A stretch of 64,000 bases of DNA. Source: Calliopum simillimum. Its lineage: Eukaryota; Arthropoda; Insecta; Diptera; Lauxaniidae. The notes under the pieces were generated by a model, which saw only the letters and a program-made list of their open reading frames with translations, had not been told where the DNA came from and ran no database searches. A program made the position numbers and the translations under genes. Numbering within the stretch: position 1 is the stretch's first letter; each line of letters opens with the position of its first letter. Below are positions 34,365-44,085 of this stretch, in pieces. The stretch is from NCBI GenBank assembly GCA_951812925.1, contig OX638368.1, positions 120,241,309 to 120,305,308 on the forward strand, read 5' to 3'.

Positions 34365-34522
34365 CGTATCTGTCTGTATATTTTCTGATAAAACATAAAC
34401 TTTTTTGATAACAAATGATTTCAAATGGTTTACCCCTTCACAAACACACATAAATTCGTACAAACACCACATATTCAACCGTAAAAGTTCAACAAACGCA
34501 AAAAATACATTGGTTCTGTACG
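34365..34522. repeat. 158-bp direct repeat, left copy
   Basis: Begins CGTATCTGTCTGTATATT and ends GGTTCTGTACG. It is almost identical to 36605-36762, with one mismatch noted (CAAACACC against CAATCACC). It directly abuts the left terminus of the element at 34523. Confidence 0.93.
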
Positions 34523-36604
34523 TATATGGGTGATTCTCAGATAACTGTACTTTTTGTGTCCTCTGGCGATTTCACTTATACAGTAGGCTTTTTTTTCACA
34601 AAAAATGACGCTATAAGTTAGAAACTATGTTTTTCTAATAGAGCGGATCAATTTTACCACCAAATAATTATTGGTCTACTGTGAAAGTTTGCAAATATAC
34701 CCCAAATGTCACAAACGTGGCATGTCCTACCCCTACTTTTTATACACAAAACGATGAAAAACGACCAAAAAACGGAAATGAAACAGAAAACAAGTTACTA
34801 CACATATTAAGTAAATACTTAAGGCTACAATATTCTGAGCTCATCTACAGTTTTAAACAATTTTTAGAGGGCACAATTTCGAATTGAAAACTGTCCCCTA
34901 GTTTTGGAAAAAAAAAATTTCTTAAAAGTATTATGCTACTACTGCATGGTACTACTGTTTCAGTCAATAGATTGCAATACATATGCATTAATTCTGATCA
35001 CTATCCATCACCCAAACGTCATCATGTCCGAACGCGTCCAAAAAGAAATCTGTTTGCGTTTTATAGGGCATTTCATAAACAAAAACCGTTTTTTCTAAAA
35101 ATTATGGTCACAAACGTGGCACTCGGCACTCCCAGGTGGGACATTTTATTTTCTGCATGAAACAATTTTTTTGTAGGATTTGCATACATGACACCAAATT
35201 CTTTCGGAAAAATCTTGAACTCAAAAGCGTGCTTTACAATGAGCGATAAACTGCAAAAATGTCACAAACGTGGCGCATCAAAAATGTCACAAACGTGGCA
35301 CTTTTTATCAGTCAGCAAAAAAACATATTTTGATATAAAGTTTGAGTATACAGATGTTAAGTTGAAGGCTATTAATTATGTTTTTAATACAAAAATATTT
35401 CTACACCATCAGAATCCTGAGTTATCCTTGCTCAAATGTGAAAAAATCACTGTTTTGACATCTACTTAAAGCTATAGAACAAAAACAACAACAAGTAAAA
35501 TTAATTTTTGTCAATGGATTCAGACAGCCAAATTCATTGTCAACAAGACATAATTTACCGTTTTTCAATTGGATTCTTAGCTTCCGAGTTATAAGCGTTT
35601 AAATTAAGGACATCTTTCGATAACATACAAAGGATTTTTCGAGACCGAAAAGTTACAAAAAATCAAGTTTTATTATTTTTATCAATAACATATTTAATTA
35701 CAAAAATTTCATGACTTTGCAGACCATAATCGCATGAAAAATGACAGCTCTATTCTAGATTTAGTGACTAAGCCTACTAAACTACTACTTTGCAAATTCA
35801 CAGAATCAAAATTTCATCTGTTCATTCACAAAATCTACAATAGAGCCTTATTTTTTCATCCGATTTTAGTCTGCAAGGACTTAAAATTTTCGTGATAAAA
35901 TATATTTCTGGTAAAAATAATAAAACTTACCATTTTTGTTAATTTTTCGGTCCTTTGTGTGTTATTGAGAGGTATCCTTTTTTTAATCCAATTCAAAAAC
36001 GGTAAATTATGTCTTGTTGATAATAAATTCGGCTGTCTGAATCCATTGAAAAAAATTAATTTTACTTATTGCTGTTATAGTTAAGTAGATGTCAAAACTG
36101 TGATTTTTTCACTTTTGAGCAAGGATAACTAAGGATACTGATGTAATAGAAAAAAATCAAGATCAGATTCGTAATTAGGAGATCCTAATCCATCATAAAC
36201 GGCTATTAAAACAGAGGACAGGGAACCATAGTTGATCTTTAGGGCCGTAGGGTATAAAAAAAATGGACCACCGGAGACATGACACTGTTGCAAAATTAGT
36301 CTTGAAGTGTAAATTTGTCATTATATGCAATATATCTCTCATCAAAACGCTTCAAAACCATAATTTTTCCATACTGTGGCTAAAATGTCACAAACGTGGC
36401 AATTTGGTCACAAACGTGGCAGCAAAATTTCTTAATTTCGACCTCAAAGCCGTAAATTCACACTTGTTGTTGATCTACTTAAAAGGTGAGTTTTAAGAGT
36501 GTGTTTACATAAGATAGCATGAAGAAACTTGCAAAAATCCAAAAAAAAATATCTGCCAATTTTACAACTCGAAAAAGCACAGTTATCTAAGAATCACCCA
36601 TATA
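34523..36604. mobile_element. 2.08-kb TIR element with repeated GTCACAAACGTGGCA motifs
   Basis: The termini are inverted: TATATGGGTGATTCTCAGAT at 34523 and its near complement ending at 36604. AACTGTAC..and..CACAGTT extend them. The interior includes an inverted pair (about 35414-35580 and 36000-36130) and six copies of a 15-mer GTCACAAACGTGGCA or a one-base variant: 34708, 35107, 35261, 35286, 36387 and 36407. No transposase is recognisable; the open frames (up to 93 codons) contain the 15-mer and look incidental. Confidence 0.75.
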
Positions 36605-36762
36605 CGTATCTGTCTGTATATTTTCTGATAAAACATAAACTTTTTTGATAACAAATGATTTCAAATGGTTTACCCCTTCACAAACACACATAAATTCGTA
36701 CAATCACCACATATTCAACCGTAAAAGTTCAACAAACGCAAAAAATACATTGGTTCTGTACG
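36605..36762. repeat. 158-bp direct repeat, right copy
   Basis: Copy of 34365-34522, starting directly after the right terminus of the element. Sequence beyond it (ACTTATATATTC) is unique. Confidence 0.93.
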
Positions 36763-37580
36763 TACTTATATATTCATTTCTCCTTCCTTGGTATCTATAC
36801 AATTTAATAATTTAGGTATTTATGATTATTATGTAAATGCCAAAGACATCCAATAAAAGGATGTATTGAAGTTGAAAAATTTACATTTTTTGCCAAGTTG
36901 TATATCATATCAGAACATTTCTAACTGACTGCATTTTGAAGATTTATCTCTGTCTAATATGTAACGTATGTATTTATAATCTAAGATATTTCAATATCTG
37001 AATGGTTTTTTTGTTTTTTTAACATTCTAGAACATATTATGATATCATTGTTGAACCGCAAAAAAACACAATATTTGGCATTCTATCGATAAGGTTGTCC
37101 TTTGTGTAGGCTACTTTTAAGATTTTGTGTGGTAACCTAAATTTCTTTTTTACCCGCATAGTTTTTAGTATTTTCTTATCGATTTATATGAAAGCAGATT
37201 AGTTGGTTTTTTGTTAGGGGCATTTTCTTTTATTATTGTATTTTTCTTTTTCTTTTTCAATGATTTGATTTATTTGTTTAAATATTTGAAAGCCCTTAAA
37301 TGTTTAATTTTCTTTGGATTTAATGAAGCAAAAAGTTTATTGCTATGATATTATTTAAATAATAGAATTTTTGATTTATATTACTTTGTCGAGCATATTG
37401 ACTTTAAGTTATTTGCTGTGTAATTGAATTGAAGCATTTCAGTTGATGTATATTTTTTATAGTTTTGATGTGATATAGGATGTGCTTATGAGGTCTACTC
37501 AAACTATTGATACATTTACTGCATCGGGTGACGGATGTACATACTTATGTACTTATATTTGAATGAAAATCAAACTGTCT
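36763..37580. other. Intron 7, AT-rich unassigned stretch
   Basis: Low-GC intron sequence with no repeat partner noticed and no coding potential. Confidence 0.5.
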
Positions 37581-37962
37581 GGCCTGTTCCGTAATCCGTG
37601 TGGTTTCAATTACTTTTCATTTAGGTAGTTTTTTCGATAAAAATGGTTAATCACACGATAAAAAGTATTACAATCTTTTTTGTGGGGAATCATAGGCTCT
37701 ACAAATAACATTGACTTACATTAGCGAAAATGTAACAGTTTGGGAAATATTTTTAAAAAACCGCAAATAGTGGAAAAACTCGACTTTATCGAATATTTCC
37801 GAAACAGTAACTTTTTCGTAAATAGAAATCAATATTACTTGTAGAACCTGTAATTCTCCACAAAAAAGATTCTAATACTTTTTATCATATGACTCACCAT
37901 TTTCATCAAAAAGTATCCTTAGTGAAAAGTAATTGAAACCACTTGGATTACGGAACAGACCT
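37581..37962. repeat. 380-bp hairpin MITE
   Basis: GGCCTGTTCCGTAATCC at the left is complemented by GGATTACGGAACAGACC ending near 37961. The arms continue with GTGGTTTCAATTACTTTTCA and its complement near 37925-37944, and with AAAAAGTATTA. The loop is AT-rich. No coding sequence. Confidence 0.8.
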
Positions 37963-37984
37963 GTATATAATATATAACTGATTT

Positions 37985-38800
37985 TTTACTTTTTAAAAAA
38001 AAAAATTTCTTGGATCACTCTACCGTTTTAGAGGACATTTTTTTATAAAAACTATTAGCTCATTGTATGAGCTTTCTAAAACTGTATTTGGTTTATAGGG
38101 CTTAAAAGAATTTCGCAAAGATCTGTACCTCTAAAATTTGATTTTTAAAAATTTAATTTTTTTCTAATTTTTGACAATGTCCGCCATTTTAGTATAAAAA
38201 ATGTCCCATTAGCACACTCTCTTATAATTTTTTTTGAAATTCAAGCTTGGTTTTCTTTAATTCGGTAGTATATTTGTCATACCAGTATTTAAAATTGAAG
38301 ACTCCAGTAAATAAGGGGCAACGCTCCACCGAATAAAAGGAAATTTTAAGAGGATTCCAAAAAAATACTAGGGCGATTCTTGAAAACGTGTAAAAGCCTC
38401 GAAAACCTCGAAAACTCGTAAAACTATCAAATTTCGTATTGATTTTGACAACTTTTACGAGCTTACGAGTTTTTTCAGGCTTTTACACGTTTTCAGGAAT
38501 CCCCTCGTTATAAAAGATATGATAATAGGATCTTTTTCATACTAAAATGGCCACCAAATTCAAAAAATTTAAAACATCAGCTTTAAATGTCCAAAACTTT
38601 TCGAAATTCTTTCAAGCCCTACACCCTTAAAAATTTCATAAAATTAACTAGCAATTTCTAATATTTTTCAATAAAATGCTAGGGTGATCCAAGAAAACTC
38701 CTCAGGGTTACATTTTAGACCCCTACCCCCCTCTGATGTAATTTTTTCTTAGTCCAGGCCTCTTCTATCATCCCAAAAGCTTCGTAACTTTATGTAAAAC
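37985..38800. repeat. Second copy of the 27-1350 foldback family
   Basis: CATTGTATGAGCTTTCTA, GGTTTATAGGGCTTAAAAGA and the GCCATTTTAGTATAAAAAATG block resemble 400-560, and the right side (CTGATGTAATTTTTTCTTAG, CCCAAAAGCTTCGTAA) resembles 1075-1140. Arms are inverted around about 38390-38470, where TCGTAAAACTATC and its complement flank the centre. Confidence 0.6.
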
Positions 38801-39057
38801 ACCTTGGGCTGCCAGATTCGGATTCTGCGAAAGTATGTAAATGACCAAAATGATCAAATAGCTGAATCTTCAAAATGAAAAATTACTTTATATACCATCG
38901 CTGGTGAATAAAATATGCATACTTCTATATCTTCTAATATGTGTCTGAACTTTCTCAATGGTTTTAATAGCTGCTTTACAAAACCAAGCGTATAAAGTTC
39001 TCAATATTTGACAAAACTTACGTAAATCAAAGCTACCTACTCTTCGTTTCCATTCAT

Positions 39058-39310
39058 TTCTACCACATGTTAAATTCACCTCATGCTGTTATGATTTGAA
39101 CAGTTGCTAAATTGAACTATGAAAAATTTACAAGTGACAAAGAAATATAACCGATAATTATGAAAATAATGTGTATGACATTAATTTTGCCTTCAAATAA
39201 ACTAAGCACCTTTTCTTATTAAGCCGACCATATGTGCTTAGATCCAAACCACTCGTCCTTTCCGGTCTTTTCTACCACATGAAAAATTCACCTCATGCTG
39301 TTGTGGTTTG
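39058..39310. repeat. Pair of 42-bp direct repeats upstream of the last exon
   Basis: TCTACCACATGTTAAATTCA..CTCATGCTGTTATG (39058-39099) recurs with a few changes at 39270-39311. The spacing is about 210 bp and the second copy ends 175 bp before the last exon. No function assigned. Confidence 0.6.
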
Positions 39311-39486
39311 AAATCTTGCTATTTCGTATTAAATTTCTTCGAAGCGCCAACATCTTGTACCAACTTATCCTTTATGTTTCAATATAATTTTTTTAATACC
39401 ACGATCTTAAGCATTATTTTTCAAGAGTTTTTCAATATTGTATTTATCTGTCAATTTCTTTTCTTTTTCTCTTTGTTAAATGACAG

Positions 39487-39926
39487 GTGTTGTGCGGAAT
39501 TCCAACGCAATGATTTCACATCGTGACCCAACACGTCACTCAACACCAGTTGGTTCACTCGCTGGCAACGCTGTTGGTTTTTGTGGTGCCGGAATACATA
39601 GCGCTAACAATTCTAATGCCAGTTATCATCAGCGACACAATGTCAACAATCATGAGTTATCCTCAATGACTCATCTAAGCAGCAGTAAAGACTACATGAA
39701 AGCAGCAACACACAATAACTCTGTGCAGCTGAGACAAAAATGGCCAACAGCGCTGGAAATGAATATTGCACCGCCTTCTTATGAGAGTGCAATAGAAGCA
39801 ACAACAACAGCAACAACAACAATGACAGTAGCGGCGGCGGCGACAGCGGTAATAGACAACAACATAACAGTGACAGCTGAAACGATTACACCACTCATGA
39901 CACAACGAATGACAGCGCTATCTTGA
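39487..39926 (+). CDS. Takr99D: Tachykinin receptor, last exon (cytoplasmic tail)
   Basis: The acceptor is GTTAAATGACAG ending at 39486. GT completes Gly with the G of the 66-bp exon, then VVRNSNAMISHRDPTRHSTP. The exon encodes about 146 tail residues rich in Ser, Thr, Asn and Ala, including ATTTATTTMTVAAAATAVI-like simple sequence from CAA and GCG triplet runs (39795-39850). It ends with TGA at 39924-39926. KWPTALEMNIAPPSYESAI carries a PPSY-type PY motif, a possible NEDD4-family WW-domain ligand (inference). The tail is poorly conserved; the end is supported only by the open frame. Confidence 0.85.
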
Positions 39927-40160
39927 CATAGTCAAAGCACGAGTAGTGGTAACAACAACAACAACGACTACGGTTTTAATAAATACGGAAACGGAAGTAT
40001 ACTTGTGAAGGGTGGTAGTAATCAAAAAAATGGAAAATCTGCAACACATGTGAATAGTAGTGGGGGCAGCAGCAGCAGCAATGGTAAATACGCACCAAAG
40101 ACAACAACATTTCAATTGTCACATGACGTATTCAGTGCTGTTGACAAAACTTGGTTGTAA
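39927..40160 (+). other. In-frame 77-codon extension after the TGA stop (candidate readthrough)
   Basis: Directly after the TGA the same frame stays open for 77 codons to a TAA at 40158-40160. The product would be Ser/Asn/Gly-rich (HSQSTSSGNNNNNDYGF, then SSGGSSSSNG) and end QLSHDVFSAVDKTWL. The base after the stop is C; TGA-C is the leakiest stop context and is over-represented among fly readthrough genes. The composition continues that of the preceding tail, and the AT-rich 3' region starts only after the TAA. Alternatives: chance open frame in GC-richer simple sequence, or a recently gained stop. Confidence 0.5.
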
Positions 40161-40283
40161 AGTTGACAAAATATTAGTTAAATTTAAAATATGTTATTTT
40201 ATTTAAAATTTAAGACATTTCAAGACGGAATTGCTGGTGTAAATAGAAATTTTGAATTTAACTACTCGTATAATGATACTACT

Positions 40284-40707
40284 GGTGGAATAATGACGTA
40301 ATTAGTGCATACAAAAATATTTGATAAGAGTCGAAGGTAGGCATTGTAAAGAAAATGAAATGGTTAATTCAGAACCACACAAAAAACAATATCGTTAACA
40401 ATAAATTTTTAATAAAGTTTACTACAAGCGTAATTAAACTAACAATGTTTTGTGTTAAACTAACAATGTTTAGTGTTAAACTAACAATGTTTAGTGTTAA
40501 ACTAACAATATTGAGTTGTTAGTTTGACATAGCATCCTTTGCTGATTCTGTTAAAATTTTTGATTAGTTTGACCAAACAGTCTCCAATGACTTAACCAAA
40601 AAACTTGTTAAATTTGTGTTTGATGAACATTTTTTTATTAAGTCTTTGTTAAAGGTATTCACTAAAGATCATATTTGCTGACTTTTTAATTACGTCATTG
40701 TTCCACC
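40284..40707. repeat. 424-bp inverted-repeat element in the 3' region, with 21-bp tandem repeats
   Basis: GGTGGAATAATGACGTAATT at the left is complemented by AATTACGTCATTGTTCCACC at the right. Inside, a 21-bp unit TAAACTAACAATGTTTAGTGT is repeated about 3.5 times (40435-40512). The AATAAA at 40411 lies within this element, so if it is the poly(A) signal of the receptor it was supplied by a transposon. Confidence 0.7.
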
Positions 40708-41114
40708 AAAGTGTTGATATTTAAATAATTAAGTATAATAACGAATATCTGTGAGTCTCTGTTTTTAAAGTTAATTGTATAATTGTAAAGAAAAGATTTA
40801 GTTATCAATATAAACCATTAGTGGATAATGTTAAGAAATTATGTTATAAATAAATGAGTTGTATAAATGTATGCTATATTTGATAGTTGAGTTCGAAGTC
40901 TAAGTAATATTACAAAAAAATTATTAGTAAGGTTTAATTAAGTTATATCATAGTGATAGTAAAAGATTTGTTCAACTTCATGTAAGTATTGTATTATAAC
41001 CAATCTAAATGTTCAGTGCTGAAACAACTTTATTGAGAATAATTTACATACAAAAAATAATGAACATTTACAAATGAACCATAAGGTGAATATTTCAGTT
41101 TCATTCAAAAAAAA

Positions 41115-42530
41115 AAAAACCAAGCCCCGGATCCAAAGTCATTAGTTAACTTATGACAAGGGTTTAACCAACAACATTTTATTTTCACAGTTATTAGCTT
41201 ACCATTAGTTAAACTACCTAATGTGATTGGTTAACCAATAGTTAAACCATTAAATGCTGATGCTAAAGAAATATAATCCGTAGAAAATGTACAGATATTG
41301 ACGAGATTTGAAATACTGTGATTGATCGTAATAAACAAATTTATAGAAATCACCCACGCTTTTTCCAAAACTACGACACCAATGAATTTCGTAACAGATT
41401 TCGATTGCAGACTTGCACTTTTTTTTACTATATTTTTGTGCCCTATGACTAATTTAATCAGAAAATTCGTTCTTCATCTTTCAAATTTGCTACGCATGTA
41501 TTCATTCACATTTTCCTTCGTTTGTAACACAGAGAAAGAGGCGTGGCAGTTATAGAAAAGTATATATATTCTTGATCAGCGTCCCTTCTTGAGTCGACGT
41601 AGCTATGTCCATTTGGCTGGCTGGCTGTGTGTCTCTGCGTGGAAATACATTTTGCGGAAAAACTGAGCAAGATAATTCAATGAAATTTAGTACACTGCCT
41701 TTGTCATCAAAGTTAGCTCGTGTTGTTGAAATTGAGCGAAATCGGTCTACGGACACGCCTACCGGCCACACAAAAAATATATTGTAAACGGAATATTAAA
41801 AGCATTATTCGTAAAACCGCAAGCAAAATATATATTCTAACTAAAAATACTTAGTACGTACAAATTCTGAGCAAAAACTAGGCGAATGCGTACGTGAGGG
41901 CGTGTTATCCCCCATATAAGTAAAACTTTCAAAATGCGATACTGAAAGCTTTTTTTGAGATTATCCAACCAAATATCACTCAAGCACTAAGAGCAGTAAA
42001 TGCAAGCTCTAAGCAAAAAATAAACTTACTCGGACAAGAAGGCGTGGTAGCTTCCATATATAAAAAAGTTTCAAAATACTGAAAGCGTTTTTTAAGATAA
42101 TACAACCAAATTTCACTCAGGCATTAAGAGCAGTAAATGAAAGCTCTGAGAAAAAACTAGATGAGTTTTCTATTCTATACTGAAAGCGTTTTCTTGAGAT
42201 AACCGATCAAATGCACATTAACTGCAAGCTTTAGAATCAGAAAATCTGAACAAAAACTAGTTGAATTCGGTAAAGAACACCTCTCGTATAAGAAAAATTT
42301 TCAAAATACTACAGTGTTGTTATTTTGTTTTCCCAACTACAAAAGACATTTGTTTTCACAAAACCCACCAACAAAATCCACAAAATTAGCCGTGCTGCCA
42401 TATTTTTTTCTGTTGTTCACTGCTTTAGTTAACCAAAACACTGTGAATATGAAACATTAGTTAAACTCTTGTCACAATTTTAGTCGACTGTTAGGTTAAT
42501 TAATGACTGTAAATCGGGACCTAAATTGAT
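41115..42530. repeat. Decayed inverted-repeat element interrupted by a dispersed repeat
   Basis: AGTCATTAGTTAAC..GACAAGGGTTTAAC near 41138-41168 is roughly inverted by GTTAAACTCTTGTCAC..GTTAATTAATGACT near 42460-42512. Between them lies a copy of the 15765-16680 repeat (41510-42310: CGTTTGTAACACAGAGAAAG, GGCTGGCTGGCTGTGTG, then GAGGGCGTG units). Open frames here are repeat-derived. Confidence 0.5.
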
Positions 42531-43049
42531 AACTTTAGTGGAGGTGGCTATAAAAATAAAACAATGCTTTCTTAAAACACTCTGTCGAACTACAAAACAA
42601 GTGAAAGAGGGGAACTGTGAGTAACACTTTGCTTTAGTTTAGGAAATGTGTTAGAGTTAGTATTCAGGATTTCAGAAAAATGGTCCTATGATTGCTTAAG
42701 CACATCTCTAGTAAACTTAAAAAGATTTCCTTTTTCTCTTTATTTGGACGGTACTCGTTCGGTGGCAGAAAAATAAGTGTTCCGACTATTGTAACATTAT
42801 CAAGAGTGTCACGTTGTCAAACTGGTTAGTACATACATAATTCAAATATCCAGTATATATAAAATTTTCACAATTTTCTTTCAAACGCGATCATCTACGT
42901 TATTACAAATATAATCTTTTCTTGTTAAAATGTCCAAAAAAAAACCAAAATGTCTTAAGTGTCTTTTTTATAAGAAAAAGTGTTGATCAGCGATTTAACT
43001 TGAAAAAAAAAATGTTGTGCCAACTAACGATTCGGTAAATTTGACATGT

Positions 43050-43200
43050 GGACCAATGTTCTTCAACCCTTTTACAAGTGCGGACCAGAGAAATAAAAAC
43101 GTGGACCTGCGTCAAACATTTTTGCGTGTTTCGCAGACCGGCAGCAAATCGCTGCGGACCGGTACCAATCCACAGACCACTGGTTGAAGAACACGGATCT
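43050..43200. repeat. Short hAT-like MITE
   Basis: GTTCTTCAACCCTTTT..GCGGACC at the left and GGACCGGTACCAATCC..CCACTGGTTGAAGAAC at the right form inverted ends of a roughly 145-bp element. The AGTGGTTCTTCAACC type of terminus is typical of hAT elements. A clean 8-bp target duplication was not found. Confidence 0.5.
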
Positions 43201-43234
43201 ACATAGAATATTCGCAATCCCACATATAGTCCAA

Positions 43235-44058
43235 GAGCCAGCGCTTAAAAACAACTTTGCGTTTCTAAAAGCTGGTTTTGTTACAGTTGGTTATAGTAAA
43301 TGTGTACATCAAAAATCTGTCGGTCAGTCAAGCGAACTGTAGAACAGGCGGCTGATATATGGTCTCAAACATGCATAATTTCGATTTTGATGAAATTTAT
43401 TTCTAAAGGCTGAAAATTGTTGTACAGATTGTATAATGCATATAAAAAAACAATTTTGTCGGTCAGTCAGTTAAACGTTAGAACAAGGCTGGTCAGCAGC
43501 CCCGTGAATGGCAAAACGCTTTTTTAACCGACGAGGGAGGCATCTTACGAAAAAAGTGCACACGGCATAAAATGCTTAGAATTGTTCAAGGAACAAGTGT
43601 GAATTTTTTTGGAATTTTTTTTTTTTTTTTTTTTGAAAACTTACCGTCATAAATTATTCAGAAGAAAAAAAAATAAAAATTCCAAAAAAATTCACACTTG
43701 TTCCTTGAACAATTCTAAGCATTTTATGCCATGTACACTTTTTTCGTAAGATGCCTCCCTCGTGGGTTAAAAAAGCGTTTTGCCTTTCACGGGGCTGCTG
43801 ACCAGCCTTGTTCTAACGTTTAACTGACTGACCGACAAAATTGTTTTTTATATGCATTATACAATCTGTACAACAATTTTCAGCCTTTAGAAATAAATTT
43901 CATCAAAATCGAAATTATGCATGTTTGAGACCATATATCAGCCGCCTGTTCTACAGTTCGCTTGACTGACCGACAGATTATTGATGTACACATTTACTAT
44001 AACCAACTGTAACAAAACCAGCTTTTAGAAACGCAAAGTTGTTTTTAGGCGCTGGCTC
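43235..44058. repeat. 824-bp near-perfect palindrome
   Basis: GAGCCAGCGCTTAAAAACAA at 43235 is complemented by the sequence ending at 44058. The arms of about 385 bp are almost identical, including GTCGGTCAGTCA..CGAACTGTAGAACAGG and its complement near 43945-43980, with a poly-T rich loop at about 43612-43680. A terminus-like GGAGAGCCAGCGCTTGGC also occurs near 17836. No coding sequence. Confidence 0.85.
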
Positions 44059-44085
44059 TCCGGCTAATAGTTCTCCGGCTAATAG

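Noticed and set aside
39675..40115. Cys/His-rich minus-strand frames opposite the receptor tail
   Set aside because: Antisense shadows of CAA, CAG and GCG triplet runs in the last exon and its extension.
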